Shown piece after piece: positions 22,978 through 32,406 of a stretch of DNA of 64,000 bases (positions within the stretch are counted from its first letter, which is position 1; the number at the start of each line of letters is the position of its first letter). The stretch is from NCBI RefSeq assembly GCF_030409835.1, contig NZ_JAUFQO010000016.1, forward strand, positions 186,001 through 250,000, read 5' to 3'. The translations under genes and the position numbers were made by a program. Below the pieces are notes generated by a model, which was given only the letters and a program-made list of their open reading frames with translations, made no database searches and was not told where the DNA came from. The DNA comes from Lutimonas halocynthiae (lineage in GTDB: Bacteria > Bacteroidota > Bacteroidia > Flavobacteriales > Flavobacteriaceae).

Positions 22978-24444
22978 ATGAGAATTAGAATAATTGTTAG
23001 CTTTTTAATGTTTTTATTTATGAGTCAGATTGAGGCGCAGAATGATAAGCCCGACGATTATTTAAATGCAGCATTTCATAAGAACAGGAGAGAAGCTTTA
23101 AGGGCAACAATGCCGGAGAATAGTGTTGCCGTATTTTTTTCTAACCCTATTAGAAACAGGGCAAATGATGTTGATTTTGTATACCATCAAGACCCAAATT
23201 TTTATTATTTAACGGGTTTAAAAGAACCACATTCAGTCTTGGTAATGTATGCTGAGGAACAGGAAAAAGATGGGAAAAAATTTAATGAGACGCTATATGT
23301 ATATGAAAGAGGACCTCGCTATAAAATATATATGGGTGAAGGTGTTGGTGTCAAAGGAGCCAAAGAGGACCTTGGATTTACCAATGTTTATGCAGGTCAA
23401 TCTTTTATAGATGAGCCAATAGATTTTTCAAAATTTGACAAAATCCTGTTTAAGGAATTTGAAGATGACGTGAGAGAAAAAGGAAGAGAACAACCTAATT
23501 TATATGCCCTTATCAAACAATTTAAAACAAGTGTTAACAGCATTCCTGCGCCACAAGGCAAAGACATAGATGCTGAATCTAAGGGAGCGCAAACACTAGT
23601 CGATAATAAATCTCTAAGAAAAATGATGGGTGGGTTGCGAGAAATAAAATCTGCAGAAGAATTGAAGTTGATCAAGAAAGCTGTTGAGATTTCGTGTGTT
23701 GGACAAATTGAAGTAATGAAAGCAATGCATCCTGGAATGTCTGAAACAGAGACCCAAGGCATACATGAAATGGTTTTTAAAAAGTATGGATCAGAATATG
23801 AAGGATATCCTTCAATAGTTGGAGCAGGAAATAATGGTTGCGTTTTACATTATATTGACAATAATAAACTGAATGTAGGAAATGAACTCGTTTTGATGGA
23901 CCTGGGAGCTGAATACAGAGGCTATACGGCCGATGTAACCAGAACGATACCTGCCAACGGAAAATTCACGAAAGAGCAGAAGCTTATTTATGACCTTGTA
24001 TATGACGCGCAGGAAGCGGGCATTGCAACTATGGTTATCGGGAATGATTACAAGAAAGTTGATGCGGCAGCCAGAGAAGTGATATACCAGGGCCTTTTGG
24101 ATCTGGGAATTATCGATACATTAAAAAATGGTCGTACTTATTTCCCTCATGGAACCTCCCACCATATTGGTCTTGACGTGCATGATTTAAATAATAGAGG
24201 TTCGTTTAAGGAGAACATGATCCTTACCGTAGAGCCGGGGATTTATATTCCGGAAGGTAGTAAATGCGATAAGAAATGGTGGGGTATAGCAGTGAGAATA
24301 GAAGATGATGTTTTGGTTACTAAAGACGGACCAATTAATTATTCAGCCTTGGCACCTAGAAAATCTGAAGAAATTGAAAAAATGATGGAACAGGAAAGTA
24401 TATTCAATAATTTGCAATTACCCAACCTGGACGCTGATGAATAA
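22978..24444 (+). CDS. Exported aminopeptidase P (M24B metallopeptidase)
   Basis: Removes N-terminal residues before proline. A signal peptide (IIVSFLMFLFMSQIEAQ) shows it is exported, unlike cytosolic PepP. The N-terminal aminopeptidase P domain includes VDFVYHQDPNFYYLTGLKEP; the pita-bread catalytic domain has the five metal ligands in LVLMDLGAEYRGYTADVTR (two Asp), HGTSHHIGLDVHD (His), TVEPGIYIPEG (Glu) and AVRIEDDVLV (Glu). The start at ATG 22978 is preferred over the longest open frame because it begins the signal peptide. Convergent with the M1 peptidase gene, five bases apart. Confidence 0.92.
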   Translation: MRIRIIVSFLMFLFMSQIEAQNDKPDDYLNAAFHKNRREALRATMPENSVAVFFSNPIRNRANDVDFVYHQDPNFYYLTGLKEPHSVLVMYAEEQEKDGKKFNETLYVYERGPRYKIYMGEGVGVKGAKEDLGFTNVYAGQSFIDEPIDFSKFDKILFKEFEDDVREKGREQPNLYALIKQFKTSVNSIPAPQGKDIDAESKGAQTLVDNKSLRKMMGGLREIKSAEELKLIKKAVEISCVGQIEVMKAMHPGMSETETQGIHEMVFKKYGSEYEGYPSIVGAGNNGCVLHYIDNNKLNVGNELVLMDLGAEYRGYTADVTRTIPANGKFTKEQKLIYDLVYDAQEAGIATMVIGNDYKKVDAAAREVIYQGLLDLGIIDTLKNGRTYFPHGTSHHIGLDVHDLNNRGSFKENMILTVEPGIYIPEGSKCDKKWWGIAVRIEDDVLVTKDGPINYSALAPRKSEEIEKMMEQESIFNNLQLPNLDADE

Positions 24445-24449
24445 ATCTA

Positions 24450-26078
24450 TTAATTAGACACATTGATATAAAAATTATCATCTAAGCTAAATTTAACTTC
24501 CTTTTTAATAAGGGGATACTTCTGCCATTTTTTTGTAGGATTCAACCAGACTTCCTTACCGTCTATAAAGGTTCTTACAGGTATTTTAAAGTCATTAACG
24601 ATATTCTTAAAGCGGTACGAAAGCGTACCGTTTTTTATTTTATGCTGGAACAACGGTATTTTGGTAGATCGAAGATACTGGTCAAAAAAGCCCTTAAGTT
24701 CAAGGCCTGTTTGTTCCATAATGTAATTTTCTAATTGCTGACTACTTACAGTTTGATGGAAATATTCTTTATTTATAGCTCTTAACAATGCTCTGAATTG
24801 TTCATCATCATTGATTATTTGTCTTAAGGTATGGATCATGGCCGCCCCTTTGATATACATATCTCCAGAGCCTCTTTGATTTACTTCATAAGTTCCAATA
24901 ATCGGACTGGTATTCATGGTTCGACTACGGTATCCTTTCAAGTATGAATTTCCTGATGCTGTCCCAAAATGATAATCAAGATAGAGTACTTCACTATAGG
25001 TGGTAAAACTCTCATGGATCCACATATCTGCAACGTCATAATTGGTAATACTGTTGGCAAACCATTCATGACCAGATTCATGAATAATAATAAAATCAAA
25101 TTTTAGTCCATTACCTGTATCACTGAGATCACCTCCTAAATAGCCATTTTGATAACCATTTCCATAGGTGACAGAACTTTGGTGTTCCATGCCTAGATAA
25201 GGAGCCTCAACAAGTTTATAGCCATCCTCATAAAAAGGGTAGGGGCCGAACCAATATTCAAACGCCTCAAGCATTTTTGGAACCTGCTTGAATTGTTCTT
25301 TCGCTTTATCAATATTATAACTTAGAACATAATAGTCAAGATCTAATGGTCCGTTTTTGCCTTTATAAATTTCACTAAAATGAGTATAATCTCCAATGTT
25401 CATATTGATTCCGTAACCATTAATTGGATTGGTTACTTTCCAATGGTAAGTGGTGGTTCCGTCTTTATTTAATTTAGAGTCAATAAGTCTGCCATTCGAG
25501 ACACTCTTTAAATCACCTTTGCTTGTTATTTGCATATCCATACCATGGTCTGGTTCATCATAAGGAATATCTTTAGAAGGTAACCAGGAACTGGAGCCGA
25601 TCGATTGATTTGCATTGGCCACAAAAGGTTTTTGATTCTCATCTCGTTTCCAGACAAAACCCCCATCCCATGGCGGATTTTGCGCTTCTCTAGGCACGCC
25701 TTCGAATTCAATACTTAACTCTTGAATACTGCCTGGTTGCTGGTCTTTCTTAAGCTTAATGAAATAGGCTGAATGCTCGCGTTTATAAGCTAGAAATTCT
25801 CCATCTTGTCGAATAATCGATATTTTCATCGGGCTCTGTAAATCAATTTGAATTACGGAGGAAGCATCAATCACCCTATATTGGATCACATTCGTTCCAG
25901 AAATTGATTTGTTGTCGATATCAACTTTTACCTCAATGTCATAATGCAGTAAATCCCACCAAACTCTTTCTTTTGTAATACTTCCTATAAGACTGTCTTT
26001 TCGTTGAAATTTTTGAGCAACAAGCTCAATAGGTAACAACAAAAAAATCAAAATAATAAAGGCGATTACTTTTTTCAT
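24450..26078 (-). CDS. Exported M1-family metallopeptidase
   Basis: Zinc aminopeptidase of the M1 (gluzincin) family, 542 residues. A signal peptide (VIAFIILIFLLLPIELVAQ) is followed by the N-terminal beta domain; LGMEHQSSVTYGNGY takes the role of the GAMEN exopeptidase loop, and HESGHEWFANSITNYD is the HExxH zinc site, with the third ligand Glu in WIHESFTTYSEVLYL. The DMYIKGAAMIHTLRQII block follows. There is no C-terminal ARM-type domain, as in the shorter Bacteroidota versions. Convergent with the M24B gene and divergent from the surface-antigen gene. Confidence 0.92.
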   Translation of the reverse strand: MKKVIAFIILIFLLLPIELVAQKFQRKDSLIGSITKERVWWDLLHYDIEVKVDIDNKSISGTNVIQYRVIDASSVIQIDLQSPMKISIIRQDGEFLAYKREHSAYFIKLKKDQQPGSIQELSIEFEGVPREAQNPPWDGGFVWKRDENQKPFVANANQSIGSSSWLPSKDIPYDEPDHGMDMQITSKGDLKSVSNGRLIDSKLNKDGTTTYHWKVTNPINGYGINMNIGDYTHFSEIYKGKNGPLDLDYYVLSYNIDKAKEQFKQVPKMLEAFEYWFGPYPFYEDGYKLVEAPYLGMEHQSSVTYGNGYQNGYLGGDLSDTGNGLKFDFIIIHESGHEWFANSITNYDVADMWIHESFTTYSEVLYLDYHFGTASGNSYLKGYRSRTMNTSPIIGTYEVNQRGSGDMYIKGAAMIHTLRQIINDDEQFRALLRAINKEYFHQTVSSQQLENYIMEQTGLELKGFFDQYLRSTKIPLFQHKIKNGTLSYRFKNIVNDFKIPVRTFIDGKEVWLNPTKKWQKYPLIKKEVKFSLDDNFYINVSN

Positions 26079-26159
26079 AGAGCTGGAATCAATAATAAAG
26101 ATACTAAATTAATAAAGGTTTAAATTTTATGTCTTAGATGTTTTGAATAAATTTGAAGG

Positions 26160-27284
26160 ATGACAAAGATATTCCCTCTGCTGTTTATTTTTCTTTTTTT
26201 GCCATCGATTATATCGGCGCAAGGCAATGTAATTGATACAGTAAATACCACAAAAAAAGATAAAAAAGTTAAGAAGGTCATTATTCCAACCATAACGTAT
26301 AACAATAGTTTTAAGGCAATTTTTGGTTTTATGGCTTCCGGGTTTTATAAGCTAAAAGCCAATGATACCATATCACCTGTGTCAAGTTCGACTTTGATAG
26401 GAACTTATTCTACTAATGATACCTGGTATGTGGTTCAGGCCAATAAATTTTATATTAAGGAAGATAGGTTCAGGTCAAAATTAGTGGGAGGCTTTGGGTC
26501 TGTTAATTTTCAAACATTTGTAGATTGGAGCGACATTATTGAAGGATTGCCTCCTGGTATTATTCCTGTACCTCCGCCTGAAGATGGTGTCTTTGTGGGA
26601 TATAATACAAAGTTCCAATTTGTTTACCTTGATTTCTTGGCTCGTGTTTATAAAAAATTATACCTCGGAGCTAATATGGTGTATTCACATGCCTTAACAG
26701 AATTTGATGCTCCTAATGTTCCTGGAGAGGAAGTAAACCTGTTTGGTTTTGGTTTTGCCTCAGAATATGATACCAGAAATAATCAATTCATGCCGCTGAA
26801 TGGCTTTAATGGAAAGTTTAATACCATGTCGTTTTTAGAAAGCTTAGGGAGTAGCTCAAATTATACCAATATCAATATTGAGTATAATAAATATTTCCCA
26901 CAAGGGGAAAGGAATACCATCGTGCTAAGGGCTTATGGACAAGCTGCAATTGGTGATGTGCCATTTGCAGGTCAAAATGTTGTTGGTAGGGATGACTTGC
27001 GGGGTTACTCAAACGGGAAATATAGGGCGAATCAGGTGTATGATGTACAGTCAGAATACAGGCATTGGTTTGCCAAACGTTGGGGTTACGTCGCTTTTGG
27101 AGGTGTCGCTACGGCCATAAATGACTCCAGCGATCTTTCATTTGATAACCTTTTACCTGCTGTAGGAGGAGGAATCAGATTTCTGGCTATACCTAGTTCC
27201 AATATCAGTGTTGGAATGGATGTGGCTGTTGGAAAAGACGATTGGGGCCTTTATTTTAGAATTGGTGAAGCCTTTACAAGATAA
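26160..27284 (+). CDS. BamA/TamA-family (D15) outer-membrane surface antigen
   Basis: Exported protein of 374 residues with signal peptide FPLLFIFLFLPSIISAQ and a C-terminal beta-barrel of the Omp85/D15 superfamily. The marker segments are GFGFASEYDTRNNQFMP and VGRDDLRGYSNGKYR, the latter holding the conserved RGY of strand/loop 6 in BamA. There are no POTRA domains; such short barrels are common in Bacteroidota and their role is unclear. The chain ends FRIGEAFTR rather than in the usual terminal aromatic. It ends one base from the convergent thrC. Confidence 0.85.
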   Translation: MTKIFPLLFIFLFLPSIISAQGNVIDTVNTTKKDKKVKKVIIPTITYNNSFKAIFGFMASGFYKLKANDTISPVSSSTLIGTYSTNDTWYVVQANKFYIKEDRFRSKLVGGFGSVNFQTFVDWSDIIEGLPPGIIPVPPPEDGVFVGYNTKFQFVYLDFLARVYKKLYLGANMVYSHALTEFDAPNVPGEEVNLFGFGFASEYDTRNNQFMPLNGFNGKFNTMSFLESLGSSSNYTNINIEYNKYFPQGERNTIVLRAYGQAAIGDVPFAGQNVVGRDDLRGYSNGKYRANQVYDVQSEYRHWFAKRWGYVAFGGVATAINDSSDLSFDNLLPAVGGGIRFLAIPSSNISVGMDVAVGKDDWGLYFRIGEAFTR

Positions 27285-27285
27285 T

Positions 27286-28578
27286 TTACTTTAATAAAAA
27301 GGCTTTTAATTCATCATATGTGCTAATCGAGTCAGCTACTTTTTTTCTATCCATGATTTCTTCAATTTGTGGAGGAAACGGAATACGTTTTTGAATCACC
27401 GGTTCAACCACATCAAGAAATTTCACAGGATGTGCCGTCTCAAGAAAAACACCTTGTGTCTTTTTCTGCTCTTTTAAATATTGCTTTAATCCTAAATATC
27501 CAACGGCTCCATGAGGATCCATCACATAGCCAGTTTCGGTATGAACATCCTGCATGGCTTCCCTGGTTTGATAATCAGAAAAAGAATAGGAAGAAAGATT
27601 CTTTTGTAGTTGTTTGAAATTGTCTTTAAAGATTTCACGAATACGAATAAAATTACTCGGATCTCCTACATCCATGGCATTAGATATCGTGGCAACAGAC
27701 TTTAAAGGTTCATATACCCCGTTAAGCATGAAATTTGGGACAACTCTATTGGCATTCGTTGCTGCGATAAAATGATGTATGGGCAGCCCTAATTGTTGCG
27801 CCATAAAACCCGCGCAAATATTGCCAAAGTTGCCACTTGGTGTTGAAAAAACTAATTTTTTAGACCTATCCTTAAGTTGTTTAAAGGCAAAAGCAAAATA
27901 GAACATTTGTGGCAGCCACCTGGCTACATTGATCGAGTTGGCTGATGTCAACTGTATTGAATCTGTGATCTCTGTATCTAAAAAAGCAGTTTTTACCATT
28001 GCCTGACAATCGTCAAATGTACCATCTACCTCCAGCGCTTTTATATTCTGCCCCAAAGTGGTAAGCTGTTTTTCTTGTACTGCGCTAACTTTTCCGCTAG
28101 GGTATAGGATAAGCACATTAACGCCCTTAACACCAAGGAATCCAGAGGCAACTGCGCCGCCAGTATCTCCTGAAGTAGCAACCAAAACCGTTACTTCTGT
28201 AGTTTGTTTCTTATTGAAATAAGAAAGACAACGCGCCATAAAGCGGCCTCCAACATCTTTAAATGCCATGGTTGGACCATGAAATAATTCAAGGCAAAAA
28301 ATACCTTCTTCAATAGGAACTAAAGGAAAATCAAAATTTAAAGTGTCCTCTATAATTGATTTAAGATCAGCTTCAGGAATATCATCACCAACAAATTCTT
28401 TGATCATTTCATAAGCGAGTTCCTGATGCGAGTAATCATCAATACGATCAAAAATCTTCTTATCTATTTTAGGAATGCGTTCCGGAAAGTAAAGCCCCTT
28501 GTCAGGTGCAATTCCTTTGATTACTGCTTCCTTAAAACTTACCTTGGGTGAGCTGTGATTTAAACTATAGAATTGCAT
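27286..28578 (-). CDS. thrC: Threonine synthase
   Basis: PLP-dependent last step of threonine synthesis: O-phosphohomoserine to threonine. Signature elements are FHGPTMAFKDVGGRFM with the PLP Lys, LVATSGDTGGAVASGF for phosphate binding, and SANSINVARWLPQ. Length (430 residues) fits the longer fungal/E. coli-like class. Its ATG overlaps the last base region of thrB (junction at 28578), so the genes are coupled in the order thrA-thrB-thrC on the minus strand, probably regulated together from the leader at 32077-32169. Confidence 0.96.
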   Translation of the reverse strand: MQFYSLNHSSPKVSFKEAVIKGIAPDKGLYFPERIPKIDKKIFDRIDDYSHQELAYEMIKEFVGDDIPEADLKSIIEDTLNFDFPLVPIEEGIFCLELFHGPTMAFKDVGGRFMARCLSYFNKKQTTEVTVLVATSGDTGGAVASGFLGVKGVNVLILYPSGKVSAVQEKQLTTLGQNIKALEVDGTFDDCQAMVKTAFLDTEITDSIQLTSANSINVARWLPQMFYFAFAFKQLKDRSKKLVFSTPSGNFGNICAGFMAQQLGLPIHHFIAATNANRVVPNFMLNGVYEPLKSVATISNAMDVGDPSNFIRIREIFKDNFKQLQKNLSSYSFSDYQTREAMQDVHTETGYVMDPHGAVGYLGLKQYLKEQKKTQGVFLETAHPVKFLDVVEPVIQKRIPFPPQIEEIMDRKKVADSISTYDELKAFLLK

Positions 28579-29519
28579 TATTTCTTATTTAAAATTTTCA
28601 CACCAACTTCATTGATCTTCGTGGTGTATAGATGATATGGAATTGTTGTTTTCTTATATACATTTTCTATCGCAAATTTCACATTTTCAGAAGTTTGCGA
28701 GTCTTTACTGAATGTAAATATTGAAGGTCCAGACCCAGAAATACCACCACCTAAAGCGCCAGCATTAATAGATTCCTCTATCACTTTATCGAACTTTGGA
28801 ATTAGTTTTGACCTGTGCGGTTCAACGATATAATCCTTTAATGAATCGGCAAAAAGCGCATGGTCATTTTGATGAAGTGCATGTACTAATGCACCCACAT
28901 TTGCCCACTGTTTTACTGCATTTTTAAGGCTTACATGCTCAGGAAGTATGTCTCTTGAAAGAGAGGTTTTGATTTCAATTTGTGGATGAATAATTGTAGC
29001 GTAGAGGCCATTAATTGACGGAAGCTCAACTATTTTTATGGGATCTGTCGATTTTACCAAAGTAAATCCTCCCAATAGAGCAGGTGCTACATTATCGGCA
29101 ATGGGTGCTCCACAGGCAACTCTTTCACCTTCGGCTGCAAAAGGAACCAATTCGTGATTGGTAAAAGGCCGGTCTAACAGTTCATTGGCTGCGAAAACTG
29201 CCCCTGCTGCACTGGCAGCGCTACTACCTATACCGCTTCCTGGCTTGATTCTTTTATCAATTTCTATATCAAATCCAAAATCAGGTTCATAATCAAGTGC
29301 TGCTAATAAGGCCATTATAGCAACTCCGGCAACATTATTTTCTGGCTCCATCGGAAGCACTTCCCCATGAATTTTACTAATGACGATGCCTTTGTCGACG
29401 GTTTTTTTAATGATCATTACATCACCAATAGCATCAAGACAGCAACCCATTACATCAAAACCACAGGATATGTTCGCTATGGTGGCAGGAGCAAAAACTT
29501 CTATTTCTTGTAAGTCCAT
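28578..29519 (-). CDS. thrB: Homoserine kinase
   Basis: GHMP-family kinase that phosphorylates homoserine, 313 residues. The N-terminus FAPATIANISCGFDVMGCCLD is typical, the ATP-binding glycine-rich loop is KPGSGIGSSAASAAGAVFAA, and the C-terminal GGISGSGPSIFTFS is the third GHMP motif. It lies nine bases after thrA and abuts thrC, the middle gene of the thr operon. Confidence 0.96.
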   Translation of the reverse strand: MDLQEIEVFAPATIANISCGFDVMGCCLDAIGDVMIIKKTVDKGIVISKIHGEVLPMEPENNVAGVAIMALLAALDYEPDFGFDIEIDKRIKPGSGIGSSAASAAGAVFAANELLDRPFTNHELVPFAAEGERVACGAPIADNVAPALLGGFTLVKSTDPIKIVELPSINGLYATIIHPQIEIKTSLSRDILPEHVSLKNAVKQWANVGALVHALHQNDHALFADSLKDYIVEPHRSKLIPKFDKVIEESINAGALGGGISGSGPSIFTFSKDSQTSENVKFAIENVYKKTTIPYHLYTTKINEVGVKILNKK

Positions 29520-29528
29520 ATGTGAATA

Positions 29529-31973
29529 CTATTTATTGCCGGTTCTAATAATGTCGCCAAAGATTCCTGAGGCTGTAACTTCTGCACCAGCACCAGCACC
29601 TTTAATGATCAAAGGTTGGTCCTTATAGCGATTTGTATAAAATAGAACGATATTATCCTTCCCGTCAAGATTATAGAAGGGATGGTCCTTAGAAATGTGT
29701 TGCAATCCAACTTTAGCCTGACCATCTTTAAAAGAAGCCACATATTTTAATCTGCAGTCTTCAAGCGCCGCTTTGTTTCTCAATTCATCAAAATGGTCTG
29801 ACGCTGTTTTTAAGGAGTCCATAAATTCAGGTACTGATTTGGCATCCAATGATAATTGTGGTAAAAAGGAATCATTTTTTATGTCTTCAAGTTCGCAGGG
29901 TTTACCGCTCTCTCTCATGAGAATCAAGATTTTTCTCATGACATCAACGCCGCTAAGATCAATTCGTGGGTCTGGTTCAGTATACCCTTCAACTCCGGCT
30001 TGCTCAACAATATCATAAAATGAATGTTCAGCATCAAAATTGTTGAAAATAAAATTTAAACTACCGGATAAAACAGCTTGTATTTCGGTGATTTCATCTC
30101 CTGAGGAAATCAAATTATTCAAAGTATCAATTATTGGTAGGCCCGCACCTACATTAGTTTCAAACAAAAATGGCGCATTGTATTTTCTGGATAAATATTT
30201 TAAATTTTTGTAATTCTCCAGACTGGATGAACAGGCAATTTTATTACAAGCCACTACCGCAATGCTGTGTTCAAGGCACGCAGCATAAAGGTCCGGCACC
30301 AAATTATTAGCCGTATTGTCAACAAATACGCTGTTTCTTAAATTCAGTTCCTTCATTGTTTTCATGAAAGAATTCATGTCGGAGACACTTCCGTTTTTAT
30401 TCAGTTCCTCTTGCCATTGATCAAGTTGGATTCCATGCTGATCAAACAGCATTTTTCTGGAATTTGCCACTGCCACAACTCTTATGTTTAAGTGCTGCTG
30501 CTCCAGAAGATAGCTATACTGTGACCTGATTTGATCGATCAATTTGCTTCCTACATTTCCGATTCCAACCACAAATAAATTAATTTGTTTAATCTGATCT
30601 TCAAAGAACACGGCATGCAATGAGTTAAGCGCTTTTCTGACATCTTTTTCATTGATAACAGCAGATATGTTCTTTTCTGTTGATCCTTGGGCAATGGCCC
30701 TGATATTTACATTATTGTTTCCTAATTCTGAAAACATTTTCCCACTGATTCCCTGATGCGATTTCATATGATCTCCCACAAGGGCGATAAGGGCCAGTCC
30801 ATCTTCTACTGTTAGAGGATTCACTTTGTGTTGTAAAATTTCAAATTCAAAGGCCTCATCAACGGACTTCTTGGCAATCTCACTTTCATTCGCATCTATT
30901 GCAATACATATAGAATGTTCACTTGAAGCTTGGGTAATAAATTTCACATTGATGTTGTTCTGAGCCAAAGCCCCGAAAAGGCGTTTAGAGATTCCTGGAA
31001 CCCCAACCATACCATTACCCTCTAATGTTAACAAGGCAATGTCTCCAATATGACTTATTCCTTTTACCGTAGTCCCTCCAACTAAAGACTTCTCTGTGAT
31101 GAGTGTTCCTTTATCTTCTGCTGACAGCGTATTTTTGATTAAAATAGGAATGTTTTTGTCTAAAACAGGTTGAATAGTAGGAGGGTAGAGCACCTTCGCA
31201 CCAAAATGAGAAAGTTCCATAGCCTCTTGGTATGAAATTTCATCGATCGGGTAAGCCTGTCTTACCAATTGAGGATTTGCAGTAAACATCCCGCTTACAT
31301 CCGTCCAAATTTCTAATAAGTCAGCTGAAACTGCATTTGCCACAAGAGCAGCAGTAAAATCAGAGCCACCACGACCAAGTGTTGTGATTTCTCCTTTATC
31401 ATTAGAAGCGATAAAGCCAGGAAGTATTTGCACCTTAGCATTACTTTCTTCGAAAGCCTTAAGTATATTTTTATAGGTAACTGAAAGATTCACCTGAGCA
31501 TTCAAAAAGTCATTATTGGTGCGAATGAGTTCTTGACTATATAATAGTTCTGCATTAAGATTGTCCTGAATCATCGTTTGATGAATGATAAAAGAAGACA
31601 ATAATTCCCCTAGACTTACGATCCTCGCTGAGGTTTTATCAGATAGATCGTTTAAAAGTGCTACGCCATTGAGAATATCTTTTAATTGATTTAACTTCTT
31701 CGCTACTTCTGCCTTTGAGACCGTTTGGTTGTCATGATGCAGTAAGCCTTCAATTGTTTCAAAATGTCTAAGCTCGATTTCATCGACTAATTTTATATAA
31801 GAAAGGTCATTGTTTAAGGCAAGATGCGAAGCTTTGATTAAAAGGTTTGTGACACCTCCCAGAGCAGACACAACCACTGCAGTGTTTTCTTCCTTACTTT
31901 GAACTATTTGAATTACTTTTTTTATGTTTTCAGCAGAACCAACTGATGTTCCGCCAAATTTTGATACTATCAT
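29529..31973 (-). CDS. thrA: Bifunctional aspartokinase / homoserine dehydrogenase
   Basis: Fused enzyme of 814 residues catalysing the first and third steps from aspartate to threonine and methionine precursors. The N-terminal aspartokinase has VSKFGGTSVGSAENI and TTLGRGGSDFTAAL; two ACT regulatory domains follow (for example TLEGNGMVGVPGISKRLF), the usual site of threonine feedback; the C-terminal homoserine dehydrogenase starts LFVVGIGNVGSKLIDQI and has TNVGAGLPIIDTL and EGYTEPDPRIDLSG. Operon leader. The 180 bases before it hold a Thr/Ile-rich leader ORF, so attenuation-type control is likely. Confidence 0.97.
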   Translation of the reverse strand: MIVSKFGGTSVGSAENIKKVIQIVQSKEENTAVVVSALGGVTNLLIKASHLALNNDLSYIKLVDEIELRHFETIEGLLHHDNQTVSKAEVAKKLNQLKDILNGVALLNDLSDKTSARIVSLGELLSSFIIHQTMIQDNLNAELLYSQELIRTNNDFLNAQVNLSVTYKNILKAFEESNAKVQILPGFIASNDKGEITTLGRGGSDFTAALVANAVSADLLEIWTDVSGMFTANPQLVRQAYPIDEISYQEAMELSHFGAKVLYPPTIQPVLDKNIPILIKNTLSAEDKGTLITEKSLVGGTTVKGISHIGDIALLTLEGNGMVGVPGISKRLFGALAQNNINVKFITQASSEHSICIAIDANESEIAKKSVDEAFEFEILQHKVNPLTVEDGLALIALVGDHMKSHQGISGKMFSELGNNNVNIRAIAQGSTEKNISAVINEKDVRKALNSLHAVFFEDQIKQINLFVVGIGNVGSKLIDQIRSQYSYLLEQQHLNIRVVAVANSRKMLFDQHGIQLDQWQEELNKNGSVSDMNSFMKTMKELNLRNSVFVDNTANNLVPDLYAACLEHSIAVVACNKIACSSSLENYKNLKYLSRKYNAPFLFETNVGAGLPIIDTLNNLISSGDEITEIQAVLSGSLNFIFNNFDAEHSFYDIVEQAGVEGYTEPDPRIDLSGVDVMRKILILMRESGKPCELEDIKNDSFLPQLSLDAKSVPEFMDSLKTASDHFDELRNKAALEDCRLKYVASFKDGQAKVGLQHISKDHPFYNLDGKDNIVLFYTNRYKDQPLIIKGAGAGAEVTASGIFGDIIRTGNK

Positions 31974-32013
31974 TGTATTTGTTTTATAAAATAAACTGTG
32001 TATTATTATTTTT

Positions 32014-32046
32014 AGATCCTTGATTTATTCCTTAGAAACAGGATCT
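32014..32046 (-). promoter_or_regulatory. Hairpin in the thrA leader
   Basis: AGATCCT (32014-32020) and AGGATCT (32040-32046) form a 7-bp stem around a 19-base loop, between the leader ORF stop and the thrA start. On the minus strand it is followed by A-rich sequence, not a T-tract, so it is not a standard intrinsic terminator; it could be an RNA control element. Confidence 0.4.
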
Positions 32047-32076
32047 TTATAGACGTAGTGATATATAATATAACCC

Positions 32077-32154
32077 CTAAAGGGTAATAATAGTGAACGT
32101 TGCAGTCGTTGAGTGACAGCGGATTGAAGTGTGTATGTTAACTATTTTTTGCAC
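32077..32154 (-). CDS. Putative thr operon leader peptide
   Basis: A 25-codon frame starting with GTG on the minus strand and ending in TAG, 103 bases before thrA. The peptide ends HSTTATFTIITL and contains six Thr and five Ile in 25 residues, the composition expected for an attenuator that senses threonyl- and isoleucyl-tRNA, as in ThrL of E. coli. A TATATTTG element is just upstream; this leaves almost no 5' leader, so the true start or promoter is uncertain. No canonical terminator with a T-tract follows, which is the main weakness of the call. Confidence 0.55.
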   Translation of the reverse strand: MQKIVNIHTSIRCHSTTATFTIITL

Positions 32155-32161
32155 GGTCTGG

Positions 32162-32169
32162 CAAATATA
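32162..32169 (-). promoter_or_regulatory. Putative -7 element (TATATTTG) of the thr operon
   Basis: On the minus strand TATATTTG matches TAnnTTTG, eight bases before the leader GTG at 32154. A clear -33 TTG is missing at the normal distance (AT-rich instead). Confidence 0.45.
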
Positions 32170-32406
32170 TACTACTTTTTTTAATTGATAAAGAATATTA
32201 TATTTTTTTTAATAAAACCTTGTAGAGTTAATGTTTGCTTGATAAATATATAGAAAATTAGATTTTTGTTTGTCAATGGAATAATGACTTTTCAAAGATG
32301 CTGTAAATAGCATAGAGAAATTAGTTTTGTACATATTAATATCTAATCCTGCTATTTAGAATAATATATAATCCATATCTTTATTTCAAACCTTAAATAT
32401 TAAATT
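32170..32406. other. AT-rich divergent intergenic region, thr leader to HdeD-like gene
   Basis: No gene recognised. The stretch is very AT-rich and presumably carries the + strand promoter of the HdeD-like gene and the -33 region of the thr operon, but no element with good consensus match was found. Confidence 0.5.

Noticed and set aside
26148-26155. TAAATTTG as a -7 promoter element for the surface-antigen gene
   Set aside because: It ends only four bases before the ATG at 26160 with no -33 element at a normal spacing, so it is probably a chance match.
32014-32046. The thrA leader hairpin as an intrinsic terminator
   Set aside because: On the transcribed minus strand the stem is followed by A-rich sequence, not a T-tract, so it was kept only as a possible regulatory hairpin.
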